Shown: in pieces, positions 21,862 through 34,544 of the stretch
Position numbering within the stretch: position 1 is the first letter of the stretch
Layout: each line of letters begins with the position of its first letter
From: Triatoma infestans
Taxonomy: Eukaryota; Arthropoda; Insecta; Hemiptera; Reduviidae
DNA length: 64,000 bases
Direction of reading: 5' to 3'
Assembly (NCBI GenBank): GCA_011037195.1
Contig: JAAEAF010003791.1
Coordinates: forward strand, 1-64,000
Notes under the pieces: model-generated
The model's database searches: none
Seen by the model: only the letters and a program-made list of their open reading frames with translations
What the model was told of the DNA's origin: nothing
Program-made: the position numbers and the translations under genes

Positions 21862-22817
21862 CGAGGCATATCCAGTAAGTAAAGGTACTGAATTTTTGTA
21901 GGTTACAAAAATTTTTATTTGAACAAAAAAAATACCTGGTTACATTAGTACAGATGTGAGCCATTTTTCGACATAGTCACCATTCCTCTCAATGCAGGTG
22001 TGAACCGGGGTATTAATTTTTTGATGCCTTCCTCGAAGTAGTTTCCCGCCAACCCCTTCGTCCACTTCTCCACCTCCCCCTTCACCTCCTCGTCGGTTGA
22101 AAACCTTTTTCCACCCATGTACAGCTTCAGGGAGGTAAAGAGATAGTAATCTGAAGGTGCTAGGACAAGGGAATGCGCGGGATGGTTCAGGATATCCCAT
22201 TTAAACGAGGCAAGCAGTTCCTTCGTGGCGTTGGCCGTGTGTGGTCTGGCATTGTCGTGCAGCAGGCAGACTCCCTTTGTCAGCATGCCTCTCCTTTTGT
22301 TCTGAATCGCCCTCCGCAATTTTTTTAGGGTCTCACAGTATCTTGCAGAGTTGATGGTCTTCCCTTGAGGCATATATTCAATTAAAATTATGCCTTGACA
22401 GTCCCAAAACACGGGTGCCATGATTTTCTTGGCTGAAATTGTGGTTTTGAACTTTTTGGCGGAGGGTGAAGAGGTGTGACGCCACTGTTGAGACTCGCGA
22501 CACCACTTGAACACACTCGTACGATTCATAGCTTTATCACCATATGCAGTTTTTACCTCATTATAAACCTCAACCGGAGTTTTTCCCTTCCAAACGAGAT
22601 AACGGATGACGCCGCGTATTTCACACTTGGCGGGAGATTGGATTGACATTTTTCACGAAACGTATTGTCGCGTCGACAGTTCTCAACGTACTGACCTCGA
22701 ACCGGTCTCGTTGCGGAGGGGAGGAATCAGGCTACACGATAGTGTAGCCAACATGTCGAAAACAAAATCCCTCCGGCCGTGAGAGCCTCAGTTCACTTAC
22801 TTACTGGACATGCCTCG
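21862..22817 (-). mobile_element. Internally deleted mariner-family transposon
   Basis: Terminal inverted repeats of about 30 bp with four mismatches: CGAGGCATATCCAGTAAGTA at the left, and the same with one change when the right end is reversed. The element is flanked by TA (21860-21861 and 22818-22819), the mariner target duplication. At 956 bp it is about 350 bp shorter than a typical mariner, consistent with an internal deletion in the transposase. Confidence 0.9.
21945..22649 (-). pseudogene. Mariner transposase, internal deletion, open frame intact
   Basis: A 234-residue frame starts with the mariner N-terminal helix-turn-helix region (CEIRGVIRYLVWKGKTPVEV, then SVFKWCRE) and jumps at about residue 52 straight to WRHTSSPSAKKFKTTISAKK. 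This removes roughly 115 residues, including the first catalytic aspartate. The second aspartate (LLHDNARPHTA) and the third (LAPSDYYLF) remain 34 residues apart, the D34D spacing of the mariner family. The normally conserved YSPDLAPSD is HSLVLAPSD. It cannot be catalytically active, but keeps an open frame with DNA-binding sequence. Confidence 0.85.
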
Positions 22818-24830
22818 TACTTACTTACTTACCTACTTACTTATTCTCTCCCTCTTCTACATTTAATTGTTATATACAAAATATGATGATTGGTTCATAT
22901 GGATGGATCGTAATTTATGCGCCACAATTTATAATCACACTACATTCTACAAAACATTTAAATTCAAGAATAATGGAAATAGTATTTTGGGCCACACTTG
23001 TTTCAAAACTGCCTAACAACCAGCCGATTAATGGAACAAAAAGGAATATGATGTAAGCCTAAGATGAATCACAAGATTTGTTTCTTATTTATCTCATTAG
23101 TGTAACGACTTTTCTTAAGCAAAAACTATATTTACAGATCAAAATTCATGAATCGTACTTGTGCTTACACTTAAGAAAACAGCTAACTTCTGATTTAATT
23201 CACCATTTATAATTTTTATGGCACAACAAAATATAAATCTATGCTTATCTGTTTAGAGTTGTAGATTTGTAAAGTTAAAAAACAATAAACAATAATATAA
23301 TATTTAAAACGTTGAAGAAAAATTAACACAAATTAAATTGGAAAAATATTTTAACAGATGTTGTTTGGAGAAGTTTAAACAATTGTCTTAGAAATCAAAA
23401 ATTATGTTTATTGTACATTTTTAAAGTATTTTTAATGTACTGCAATGTTATTTTAACATTTTTTTTAAACATTTATAATTTTTCAATTGGATAACTTAAC
23501 TTGGCACAGCATGAATGAATGAGGCTTGGATAACATGGAGATAATAGATTAATACATGTGCTTTTTGTAGATCATTCTTTTGTTGATTAGCCTTGTTAAT
23601 TGATAAAGTTGAATGCCAGGCTGGCTGGAAATTAAAGTCTATTAAAATAGGATGGAATATTTGTTAATTTTAACGGTAGGCGCAGATGAACAGATACTTT
23701 CCATCCGCTTTGAACAAACATATCTTCAATAACAATTTTTTGTTCGTTAAACAGTATTCCACATACCACAGCATGATTCTGAGATAGCTTTTATCTAGAA
23801 ATTTCGCGGTGCTGTCCCAGATGTGTTCTAAATTATTAAATTGCATGTTATAACGAATCTGGAAGCATACAATGCAAGAATGTAGTTATTATTTCGTTAA
23901 CAACCTGTGATTTTTTTTTTATTTTTTTTAATCTCAAGGAAAATCCAAGATCCCAAAGTCATTTTCCAAAGGAGAACTTGATCCTTTTACCTAACCTTTG
24001 CATTGTTGAATGATCAAAGCTAATAATTGAAGGATAAAATAGCGAAGAAAAGGAAACAAGTTATAACGTGAAACTTGTTGCTTTAATATGTCAAGCCAGA
24101 ATGAAATGGGTTAAATGAATGTCACACTGCCAACCAATGATTGAAAGGAAAGATCCTTGTAATTTTTCTTTTTTTTTTTGGAACGTTTGAGATTACTTTC
24201 TGAAATAGAAGGATCTTGGTGGAGGATGAAATAATTTTTGTGGAATCAACTGACCTGCTTTCTTTCTAACCATTATCTTTTGTCCATTCTGTTTTAGAGG
24301 AAGTGAAAATTTTCTCAGCATCTCAAGGATATGAGATATCCTACGAGATTATCCGAAAAATCATTTTGTTTTCTCACTAAACATATTTATTTATTTTGTA
24401 ATGGAAGAGAAAAAGATTATAGCCGTAAGTTTGACCATCTTTTACACAAAAAAGCCAAAATTATTAAATTCTTACTTTCTCATTTTGCTGTAAAAAGGAC
24501 ATAGTACGTGTTATATTTTCGAAATTGATTTTTTTTATTTGAAACAAATTTTTGAAGTCCCTTAAATATGAAAAAATATTTTTACAGTGAATGGTCTCTG
24601 GTTTTATCTATGTGAAGTGCGTCGTTACTGGACTTTATTTAATTTTGTAATTTCAGTTTTCAATAGACTCAAAATAGCTCTAAGGTTTTATTTAAATTTC
24701 GTATACTAGCTGCAAGGTGCCCTTTAACTGTTACGTGAAGCTTGATTTTTAGTGGATATACTCGTGCAGTACAAAGCAAATTGTAATTATGTACATTTGT
24801 AGAATGTAATATACTTAGGGGGGGGGGAGT
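22818..24830. other. No gene recognised
   Basis: AT-rich. No domain-bearing frame or repeat match noticed. Confidence 0.4.
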
Positions 24831-26400
24831 TGTTCGCGTCCGAGATTGTTCTCACGTGCTCCCTCGATATCCAACTAAACGAACATCAATCGCCAACGCA
24901 GCCTAGTTCTTTTATACAGGACCATGCGACGCTGAATGGCTGAATAGCCGAGGTCATAGCGTAGGAAAGAAAATGTAATATACCTTATGTAGCGTATTTG
25001 CATGCCCGTAGATTCATTCATCCGGTACCATAATCTGGTTTCCGGGAAATTAGAACTGTACAGGAACTCCAATAGGAGACCATACGTAGGTCTTGCTGAA
25101 ATAAGTGTGTTAAGGGGGTAGTGTAGCAACAAAAGACAGAAAAACAAGTAATTCTTGTATGACAAAAACTTTATTGAAGAACTAGTTGCCTCCCAGTTCT
25201 TTTGCCTCACAACTGGGCTTGAAAACACTCACTGACTAGTGGGTAAGTTCTGGGAATCGCACCGATTGTCCGAACGTCAAACAATCCCTTCCAGAGCTGT
25301 CCATGAGGTTGCTGATTAGAAGATGTTCCATCAATCGGAGGACAACTACAATTAGGCTGATTGTAGAACTGAGAATCTGTTGGCAGAATAATGAATAGAT
25401 ATTATAATACTAATAGAGGAAGAACTGATGAACGCTCAGTTTGAGGTTGAGACGATATGAAACCAAATAAGATACCAAAGTACTAGATACTGAGGTTTTA
25501 GATACTGAGGCAGAATAAGAAATGTTGCATTATATATACTTGCCTCGGAATGTTACAGCCTATCACTTCATTAAACAGGAAATCGTTCTCTGTGGTGAAT
25601 AGATTACGTCCAACCAGAACACATAATTTAAGTAGACAGTCAAGAGACACTTTTCTTGAAGTAAAGGTACAAATTTAGTTGTTGTGGTGGTTGGTTCCGC
25701 AGAGCTGGAAAGCATCAGTGACATTTTCCGTGGTAGCCTGCTTCATTTTGTGGTCATCGACCGGTTTCGGGCGTTCACTCATCTTAAGGATGCGTTTTTC
25801 AGTCAGTGTGACAACATAGATTTTACCGAGAAAATTTAGTTTACACACTTTTACACTTTAAACACAGTGTGTAAACTAAATTTGCTCTGTGCAAGTCTGT
25901 GTTGTCACACTGTCTGAAAAACGCATCCTTACGATGGGCGAACGCCCGAAACCGGTCGATGACCACAAAATGAAGCAGGCTACCACGGAAAATGTCTCTG
26001 ATACAAATTTAGTATTAAATTCTGAGTATTAAACTATGCTGAAGTCACTAATATAAAAACGATAGATTATCTTTATGGGCGATTTCATGTATTGCACAAG
26101 TGGCATCTGCCAGCTTATAATAATAACTACAATTAAATAGTGAGTTACAGAATTAAAACAGCAAAAAATATTCAAGAATAGAAACTAACAATGTAGTAAA
26201 GCAGAATAATGGCGTCTCTAAAGAGTCGGTCAGCGTCCCTTGGTGAAGTGTGTAGTACTTACATTGTAAGTATTCATTATCCCCTTGCGTGGGGACATCT
26301 ATTGATTAGACAATCGAACTAAAAAGTTACGTATTTCGTTGCATTTAAAAACATACCTTGAAATCGCCAAAACACCCTTGATCCCCAGCAATACGTAACA
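24831..26400 (-). repeat. Possible LTR-type retroelement block
   Basis: Noticeably less AT-rich than its surroundings. On the minus strand it begins TGTTACGTATTGCTGGGGAT (from 26400 down), contains TTCAATAAAGTTTTTGTC (AATAAA signal, about 25170), reaches CCCCCTTAACA at 25108 (TGTTA...TAACA ends), and shows TATAAAAGAAC near 24905-24915. These are LTR-like signals, but no matching target duplication or polyprotein was found. A PLE foldback is inserted at 25680-26001. A 117-codon minus-strand frame (24875-25228) has no recognised domain. Confidence 0.35.
25680..26001. mobile_element. Penelope-type inverted repeat pair with 12-bp target duplication
   Basis: Flanked by TACAAATTTAGT at 25668-25679 and 26002-26013. 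The first 35 bp (25680-25714) are a one-sided extension identical in position to that of the copy at 9448. Two inverted arms of about 140 bp then meet near 25855. Each arm has the PLE repeat with GGTCGATGACCACAAAATGA and helix II GGGCGAACGCCC (right arm). In both arms the ribozyme-like core has T in place of the essential G (CTTANGA). Confidence 0.85.
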
Positions 26401-26404
26401 CTTT

Positions 26405-26643
26405 GTTAAGGAAGAAAATAGCTAAGTGGTTAGCGAACTGGACTCCCACGCGGAGGACCCGGGTTTGAGTCCAGCTGTGCTACCCTTAGAATTTTTCTTC
26501 CTAGGAGCCTCTACAGCTCACTGACCGGTGATGGACAGTGTTGTCTGTAACGAGAGAACACTGTCCAGAGGCCGGCAGGCATGACAAAGGCTCCGGCGCT
26601 AATGACCATAGATGTTGACGCGCCTTAAATTTAAAAAAAAAAA
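26405..26643 (+). repeat. tRNA-derived SINE, type 2 (full-length copy)
   Basis: Head with A-box-like TAGCTAAGTGGTTAGCG (26418-26434) and B-box GGTTTGAGTCC (26462-26472), with a tRNA-like anticodon arm between. The body contains CTTCCTAGGAGCCTCTACAG and ends GCGCCTTAAATTT plus an A-rich tail. Two more copies lie at 49806-50030 (minus) and 50722-50915 (plus). Confidence 0.8.
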
Positions 26644-28416
26644 TATATATACCTTGATATGGGACACGCTGTAACTACCTGAAAAAAAAAGTCAGGGAAT
26701 AAAACACAAAAAAATATTGAAGATAATCCCTTAGCCGGAAGTGCGAATTTTCCTACTTTTTCGGACAGATCCAAAGATTTTTCTAAAACTTTATATATAT
26801 ACTAGTATATATATAAATATATTACTTCCCTTTCAAACGATTTCCCTTAAAAAAGTTATTTCAAAAGGTCCTTAGGGAACTGTAAATGGGCGTGTTTCTA
26901 AAGGGTCAGTCCAGTATATTCTGCGGTTTCTCTGCATTAGAATAAGTTTTATTTCATAAAAATTTGCAATTTTAAAAAATTTCCAGTTGATTGTTGAAAA
27001 ATGGAGGGTGCAAATAATTTGTATGAGATATTTTTTCGTTTTCCTGTTTGAATAAAATTATTAATTAATTATTAATTTAATCATATAATTAATATAAAAA
27101 TTGAATCTCTCGCAAAGTCCTAGATAGAGCCTTTATGTTTTAATATTTCACTTTATCTAAATTAAAGTATTAATAGAGCGAGAATAAAAAGGAAAAAAAG
27201 ATTTTTAATAATTGTTCGAAAAAAATGTGAAAAATATGAAGGGCGTTAATAAAAAGAAAAACAGATGAATAGTGTAATCTATGATAGCTACCAGGTGTAC
27301 CTCCTACTGCGTCTACCTTCCATGGCAAGCTCCAAGAATAATAATAGGGCTTTAGTTAGTAGATAGGAAGGCACCAGTCTTGTTTCTTTTCACACAGACT
27401 CACACACACACAAAACTGCGTCAATTTTTTTTTTTTTAATAAATGTCAACGTAACTTTTTGTTTTAGTTAAAACATCCTTATTTAAGAGCCGCCAATGAA
27501 GAGCCGAGGTTCTCTTATCATCTTTGTTTAGAAATTATAATTGGCATGCTGCAATAGACTAATGTGCAACATGCCAGTGTCATACATTTTTTTGTAATAA
27601 TATAAAGCGCTTTTCAAAGAAGGAATAGTAATTAGCATCCACTTCATAGTAAGTTGAATAAAAGAAAAAAAAAAACGAGCTAGTACTTAATACTTTATTA
27701 TAGTTAGTATTATATTATATAGAAACTGGCATACATTCTACTTTCTGCTGAAAGAGAAAAATATAAGGTTTTTATTTTGTAACAATTAATTATTAAGGTT
27801 TATACTATTAAGGTATTAAGGTTTAATAACTTGTATCCATGACGACAGCCACTATTATTCCAAGCGTTATTAAATTTATTATACATTCTACATTCTGATT
27901 TATTCATCTTATTCAATGTAGTTAATATCCTTATATACGAGTATTCTAATTTAATTCTCCTAATTAAAATTACAATCATATTATGTATGTTATGAAGATT
28001 TTAAATAATTTTAACAAACAAAGAAAAAATCAGTTTTCTTCTTAAAATATTGCACATCTCATATTCCTGTTGTTAGTATACAAAGTTCAAGATAAACCGT
28101 CAGGAGCACTTTTCAATATAATCACCAAAAAACTGGGAAAAAAATATCATTCTTCAAACTCTTGAACTTGCAGTTTATGGATTATATCGAAAAACCTTCG
28201 TATTACGTAATGGAAAAGCAAGTTTGAACTGCCTGCGACTTTTCGTTTTTTTTTTTTTCAATTTCGTTAGAAACTCAATTTTTGTAAAATGGATTCGCAA
28301 TACTTTTACTTATCACAATAAAGGAAAGTTTTGCAGAAAAAAAAGCCATTGCAAATACTTTTATACTCATAATTTATTATTTATTATCTGGTATTTTACC
28401 CGTCGTAGCATGCATA
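26644..28416. other. No gene recognised; faint family A traces
   Basis: About 26700-26890 and 28040-28260 hold very decayed family A blocks (GCCGGAAGTGCGAATTTTCC; gttcaagataaaccgtcaggagc). The rest is AT-rich with no feature. Confidence 0.4.
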
Positions 28417-28465
28417 TTGATTTTGATCCTGACCGGTTTCGAAATTTCCACCATCGTCAGAGCAA
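28417..28465 (-). ncRNA. Degenerate PLE hammerhead-like motif
   Basis: On the minus strand CTGACGA (fits CUGANGA), then T, then GGTGGAAATTTC, GAAA and CCGGTC. Helix II and helix I pair poorly, so a functional fold is unlikely. It marks another decayed PLE repeat. Confidence 0.4.
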
Positions 28466-28839
28466 ATTCACCAAGTTCATGTAGAGAGTTCACTTCAACG
28501 TAATGCTTCTGTTACACTCACACTTGTTGGTTTATTATTATTACTATTTATTACTTTACAGTTTAGATAGATAATCTATTTTTATGATAGCATTTAATAC
28601 AATCATCTGACTAAAGGAGTAACAAACAAACAAAAAAATAATTAATGAAAAAGTGCGAAAAAACGAGTTATTTAAAATAAAAAAAATATTCTATTGTGTA
28701 TATAGTTACAAGTTATCAGTTATCATTTAATGACTATGTAGTAGTCCTCGCAATCGTTTATAATACTGATCTTTATAAATTTTATAATAGGTTTGTGATG
28801 AAGAGAAAATGGTTTGGTTTGAATGAACAAACTAGAAGT

Positions 28840-29135
28840 GAAGTTGAACACTGTGTAATGTTATTACTTATTAGTGACACTGACTGCCTGGACTTTACAC
28901 TAAAATATATAGAATGGCAGTGAGAGGTAAAGGTTGATGAGCGTAGTGACTGCCGAGTGAACTCTAGTATAAGACTTGCTATATATATCCCGTCGCTGTA
29001 TTTAAAACAGTTTCTCCCACTCTAGTCCGAGAGAGTAGTCCTATAATCTCTCTCTCTTTCTCTCTTTCTCTCTCTGCTATGCATCCCTCTCTTTGTATCC
29101 TATTACAATTTCGACTCAACTTCGATCTCATAGAA
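28840..29135 (+). repeat. LTR-like repeat, family E
   Basis: Contains GACTGCCTGGACTTTACACT, CTATATATATCCCG, TTCTCCCACTCTAGTC and GAGAGTAGTC, a CT microsatellite (29046-29075), and AATAAA near 29133. The TATA and TTCTCCCACTCTAG blocks recur at 63180-63235. Confidence 0.5.
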
Positions 29136-29479
29136 TAAATGACTATAATAAAAAAAAAAGAATTTATCAGTTTCTAGAAGAATAACAGTTTCTAAACTAT
29201 TATTTTTTTATTTATTTTTCTGTAATAAATAAATTTATGTTATACATACATATTAATATGTGTATTTATTTATCTATTTGATATCTTAAAAATAAAAAAC
29301 CAATGGATTTTTAACTGTCACTTTTGTATTATTGCTCCAATTTGGATTTTTTTACATGTTGCTTATTATATTTTAAGATCATTGCCTCCAAATTCTGAAT
29401 TTTTTGTATTGTATATGGCTGCTCTATTATGCAAATTAATTCGCTCTTAAATTTTGTTTATTTTATTTTTAATTTTTAT
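29136..29479. other. No gene recognised
   Basis: AT-rich sequence only. Confidence 0.4.
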
Positions 29480-30600
29480 TTTGTATCCATAAATCAACAT
29501 TTAATTGAAAAACATGTAATAATTAATAAACAATTCGGTTTTAGACCAAACCACTCAACAATAGCCCAACTGACTCGATCATCTAAAATTTCAACAAAAA
29601 AAGCATACCGGAATGGTCTTATTAGGCATAGAGAAAGCATTCGATACCGTCTGGCATAACGGCTTGATTAACAAGCTGTAGTGTAGGGTTTTCCAGTTTT
29701 CTTAATAAAGTTAATATATTCTTATCTACATAATAGATCATTCAAAGTGCAAATAGGTAACTATAGTTCTCAGCGTAGATACCTCTCTGCAGGTGTCCCT
29801 CAAGGCTCAGTAATTTCTCCGACATTATTCGCGATTTTTATAAACAACATTCCGCTAAACGAGGACATTAGCCTTTCGTTATTTGCTGACGATACTGCTA
29901 TTTACTAAGCTTCATCGTGGCGAGTAGACACAATAATAAATAGACTAACAAGAAATGTTAATAGAATATATAAATATTTCCATCGTTGAAAAATAAAAGT
30001 AAACGAGAATAAAACTCAAAAGTATTTTATTCACCAAAAGGTGGCCGATATTACAACATAAATTGAAAATTAATGATCAGTATATAGACTGGTCCGCAAA
30101 AGTAAAGTATCTCGGGTTTGGTGATGGACAGATCTTTAACATTTACTCAGCATGTGAATACCATTTGTAACAGATGTAAAGGTTTAATAGTCTCACTTTT
30201 CCCACTTTTAAATGGGCATTCCATGCTGAGTAGAAATGATATAATCTTATTATTCATAGTAGTGGTGAGACATGTCTTAACTTATGCCGCTGCAGCGTGG
30301 AACCTTACATGTCCAACCAATATGCTAAAACTTTAGAGAAACCAAAATAAGTTTCTGAGATTCGCTACAGATTCTCCTAGGTATTCACCGATTAGTTCCT
30401 TCCATGAACAGACTGATTTACCATTCATTAAGGATGTCATAAAACACGCGACAGAAAGATTTTTCTTAAATTCAGAAATAAGTAACAATGATTTAATTAA
30501 AAATAGAGGTTTGTATAATGTAAATATTCATTACAAACATAAAAGAATTGTAAATATGTATTGGACGTAAAATAAAGAATATTATTATTATTTTTTTTTA
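29480..30600 (+). pseudogene. Jockey-clade LINE, 5'-truncated, reverse transcriptase remnant
   Basis: Frames in succession give LIEKHVIINKQFGFRPNHST, an IEKAF.D.VWH-like segment, SAGVPQGSVISPTLFAIFIN (about 29785-29845), LFADDTAIY (about 29878-29905), then KYLGF and VMDRSLTFTQHVNTICNRCK, LPLLNGHSMLSRND, VVRHVLTYAAAAWN, and the ATERFFLNSE C-terminus. These are reverse-transcriptase motifs 3-7 and thumb of Jockey-type ORF2, including the catalytic F-A-D-D. At least three stops or frameshifts interrupt it. AATAAAGAATATTATTATTATT at the end is the 3' tail. The endonuclease and 5' part are missing. Confidence 0.85.
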
Positions 30601-31982
30601 ATTTATTTAAATTATTTAATTTTTTTCGTTTATTATTTATCTCTGGTAGATAGATCTCCCCTATTTCGTTAATATATTATATGAGAATAGTATTTTGTTG
30701 GCCAAAAGCCAGAAGTGTTAAAAGAGGGAAGAAAATTCAACTAGAGATGCCCTAAACTGAGAATAATGTGCGATGTGCAAAAAAAAAATATATATAAGGA
30801 AAGATTCACTGATGACAATTCAAAATCAAATTCACTGCCTTCCCCTTCCGGTTTGGCTTTGTAAACTGGTCGACGTTCTTAGAAACTGTACACACACACA
30901 CACACACACACACATACACACATAAAACCCTGCCTAGCTTTATTGTATTCCTATCTTTTTTTATTTTTATTTTTTCTCTTTTTTTTTGAAGTTGTGAATA
31001 GGAGTAATCAATCGGAGTGAAATGATTAAATATGCAAGAGTTTAGATTAGTTGTTGTTGTGTAATAGAAAGTGAATTCTGTATGTTTGTGTGTGTGTGAG
31101 AGAGAGAGTGAGAGAGGCTGTTTTTGCACGCACAAACACAACACAGTACTGTTGTGAGATAAGGCGAGATAGTCACCAGGGCAGAATTAGAATTGGAGGC
31201 TGTTTTGAATAATTAAGTCCTATTGTGTTTATAGGTAGGCCAGCCAAGTTTTGGACTTGAAAACGGTACCACAGTCACACGCAGACACGCGCACACAAAA
31301 CCTGTTTAACATTACCTGACTTAACTAGCAAAATCATGCTCTATTTAACTTATCTATAAATATTTGAACTTACTTAACTAACTTTGCTCTCACTTAACTT
31401 TAAATTACCAATCTTCTTTTCAACGAAATGTGGTGTGGAATATTTACAATCATTATTTTATTGCACTTTTTTAGCTACTTTAGATATTTTACATTTTTTT
31501 TTATATCACAATTAATTGTCTGTAATGTTTTCACTGGTGATTGGCACTTTTAAGGGAATCCTTAATTTTTTAGCTCCACTACATTCCCCTCAAATTTTTA
31601 ACAAAATTATGTGTGGTGATAAGAGAAAAATAGACACTTTTTTATTAATTAACCATATCTTTGAGTATGGGTTGCTTGATGTTTCAAAAGAAATTTTGGA
31701 TTTTAGAAATGTCAAAGAGCTAATGGATTGCAATCATTCAAATTACAAAAAAAAAAAATCGAAATTCATCTTTTAAAAGTCAGTGATGATCGGAAAATCT
31801 GATGATGATTATAGATCATATTGCAGACTAAACTAAAGATTTTAACAGAAATAGATATATTTATTATACCTTAATATGATAAATAAATAAATAATTTTAT
31901 TTTTGAATTATCTTTTGTGTCTATACTTCTAAACTTTTCTGTTTAGTTTTAATAATTCAAATTATTCTAGATTATAAAAGTC

Positions 31983-32024
<42 letters not shown>

Positions 32025-34544
32025 ATATTTACTATTAAAATATAAAGATAAAATATTCATGTTTTAAATAAAAGAGAAAACATGAATAACCTTCCTCTTT
32101 TATTATTTATATGAGCCAAAGTGTTGAAGGAAGTTTGAACATATTTTCAAGGTTAATTAAGTTTAATAATATTTGCTTTAATAATAATGTAGTTAGTTCT
32201 GCTAATGTATGCATACTGTAGGAATTATTACAATAAACTAGTTAAATCTTCTAATAATAATGCCTTCATATATATTATATTGATAATAATATTTAATGGC
32301 AGTCAGTAATAATCCGACACTATTCAATTCCAACACTAATAAATGATCAGCGTTTATATTATTACATCTCTGGTGGGCTTCCGGCCAGATAACCCAATTT
32401 ATATTATATACGCTTAGTGTTGGTGAGCGTGATTTTAAGTGAATTCTAATAAAAGTCGATGTTTAGCAAGCAGCAGGCAAGCTGCAAGGTGTATTTTGCA
32501 GCTCTTTAGTTGTACAGAAAGTACATTCAGGTAAAAACTAATGTATTGCTATATAAATCAATATTTTAATATAATTCATATACAATCAATATTTGTAATC
32601 AGTTGGAGATAAAAGAAGACCAAACTCTGGTCTTATCTGATGCGAGAATAAACAGGTGGAATAAATAGGTCATGAAGAAAAATAAAGTACGGGGAACTCT
32701 TTACTCATGAACTTAGCAGGGACATTATTAAAGAGGAGGTGGTATAAGATATTGGGTTTACGGATATGTAGGAGTGGAAAGATGGAAGGCTAAAGACATG
32801 CCAGGGATTGTTCGACAGCCAAAAGTCTACCAAGAGGTGCGTGCTACTGGAAGAAGAAGAATATTCGATTCTAAGTCTGGCTTTGGACATATATATACAT
32901 AGCTAGAAATAATAGGTGTGTTTGCTGATAAAATATTTTAAGGATCGACATTTTCGAAACATAATCCATGGGGTGGGTCTCTGGCAGGTCTCATTGATCT
33001 TGTTTTCTCTTTCTTAGTTCCAGAGTTTTTTTCTAATAATCATAGGCAAAATCCAACTTTTGTTTCCAATTTCCTTTGATATTAATGCCGTTCTGGAACT
33101 CACTTGTTAGCGAGGTTTTGAAATGTTTTTTTCCCTCTATTGATTTCCCTCTATCTCCTCCAGTGCCAGAGAAGAGTTTTTCTTTGAAATGATGTGATTT
33201 TTCCCTTCCACTTCATACCGAAATTAAGCCGCCAAAGAATGATTAAATTTTTCCTAGTTTGCCTTCAAAATTCATAACGTTTAAAAAATCCTTTGTGGTA
33301 AGATTTATATTTAAAAATAACTACTTGGTAGACTGTTCTTATATGGAACATTTTCGAAGAAGGCTTCGGGAGAGTTTAAGAAGACTATGTCAGTCAGATA
33401 GTGGTGTTCTTCCAAGTTTACATCGGCGTGTAAATATGAGGAATATCTCCGGTCATTTTTTTTCTTTGTACAGTTATTCAATTATTTATTACATATTTTT
33501 AATTAAATTAAAATGAGATACTTCAGTATAAAATTATGAGTTTCAATTGAGGGGGATAATGCAAAAATGTAAAACACATGTGTAGAGAAGATTGTCTACT
33601 ATTAAAACTCAATTGAAATTCAATTTAAAAATGTATATATACAAAAGATATAAACAAGGAAAGCTAATTGATAGAACAAGAAAAGCAAAACTACAGTTGT
33701 ATTTCATACCCTCTTTACTGCTTTATATTTTATTCTGTATAAAATAAAAATTATAATGAACCCCTCAGGATGATCCATAGTATTGATCCATACAGCAGCC
33801 ACGTTCCAATACAATATTGACTGGAATATAAATGGAATACTTATCTCCCATTGGTAAACCATTTATGTCAAAAGCGTGAAAGCAAAAAAAAGAAAAAAAA
33901 AGAAGAGGGTTCCTCAAATGGCTTTGTGCTTTCTGCAACCAAACCGTCGCTCCTATTTTAACTGCATCGTTGCCCACATACATATATACACATACATACA
34001 AAGCTTTTTTTCCAGTACCCACTTTTTGTATGCACCACTATATACTATTTCCTCTGGAGTCGTGCAAAGAATTTCACATCATATGCCTTAAAAAGGCGTT
34101 TGAAGTAAATGTGCGTTAGCCGTTTGTCCTCTTCCCCCGTTGCCCTTTTTCTCTCTTCCTCTCGCTCACACACACACACACACACACACACAGTCTCTCT
34201 CTCTCTTTCACTCTACTCCAATTAGTTTTCCGGTTCACAGACTGTGTATGAATTAGGGCAAATTATAGAATGTTTAACAGCCCATGAAATAAATGTGAAA
34301 ATTCAAAATATATGGGTAGTTTTCTCTTTTAAATAAATAAAACGAAGTGGACCTACCCTAACTTCCAATGTATTGAAATTTAGAAATTAATAAAAATTGT
34401 TTGTACTTTAAAAACTAATTTTTATTGAAGCCAGTAAAATGATGGGATATCAATCAACATTGAGTAAGTTGCCCGCCGATGCATCAAGAGAACCATATTA
34501 AATGCTACTTTGGCTTCCAAAAAATTTAAAAAGCTAACATTTCC
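30601..34544. other. Long stretch without recognised gene; microsatellites
   Basis: Holds CA repeats (30890-30914, 34167-34192) and an ATT repeat (31989-32022). An open frame at 31516-31776 (86 codons) and one at 33259-33516 match no family I know and sit in AT-rich sequence. I regard them as unproven. Confidence 0.4.

Noticed and set aside
26405..26480. Functional tRNA gene
   Set aside because: The same head recurs with an attached body at 49806 and 50722, so it is a SINE family, not a tRNA.
31516..31776. 86-codon + strand frame as a host gene
   Set aside because: AT-rich codons, no recognisable domain, no splice or promoter context.
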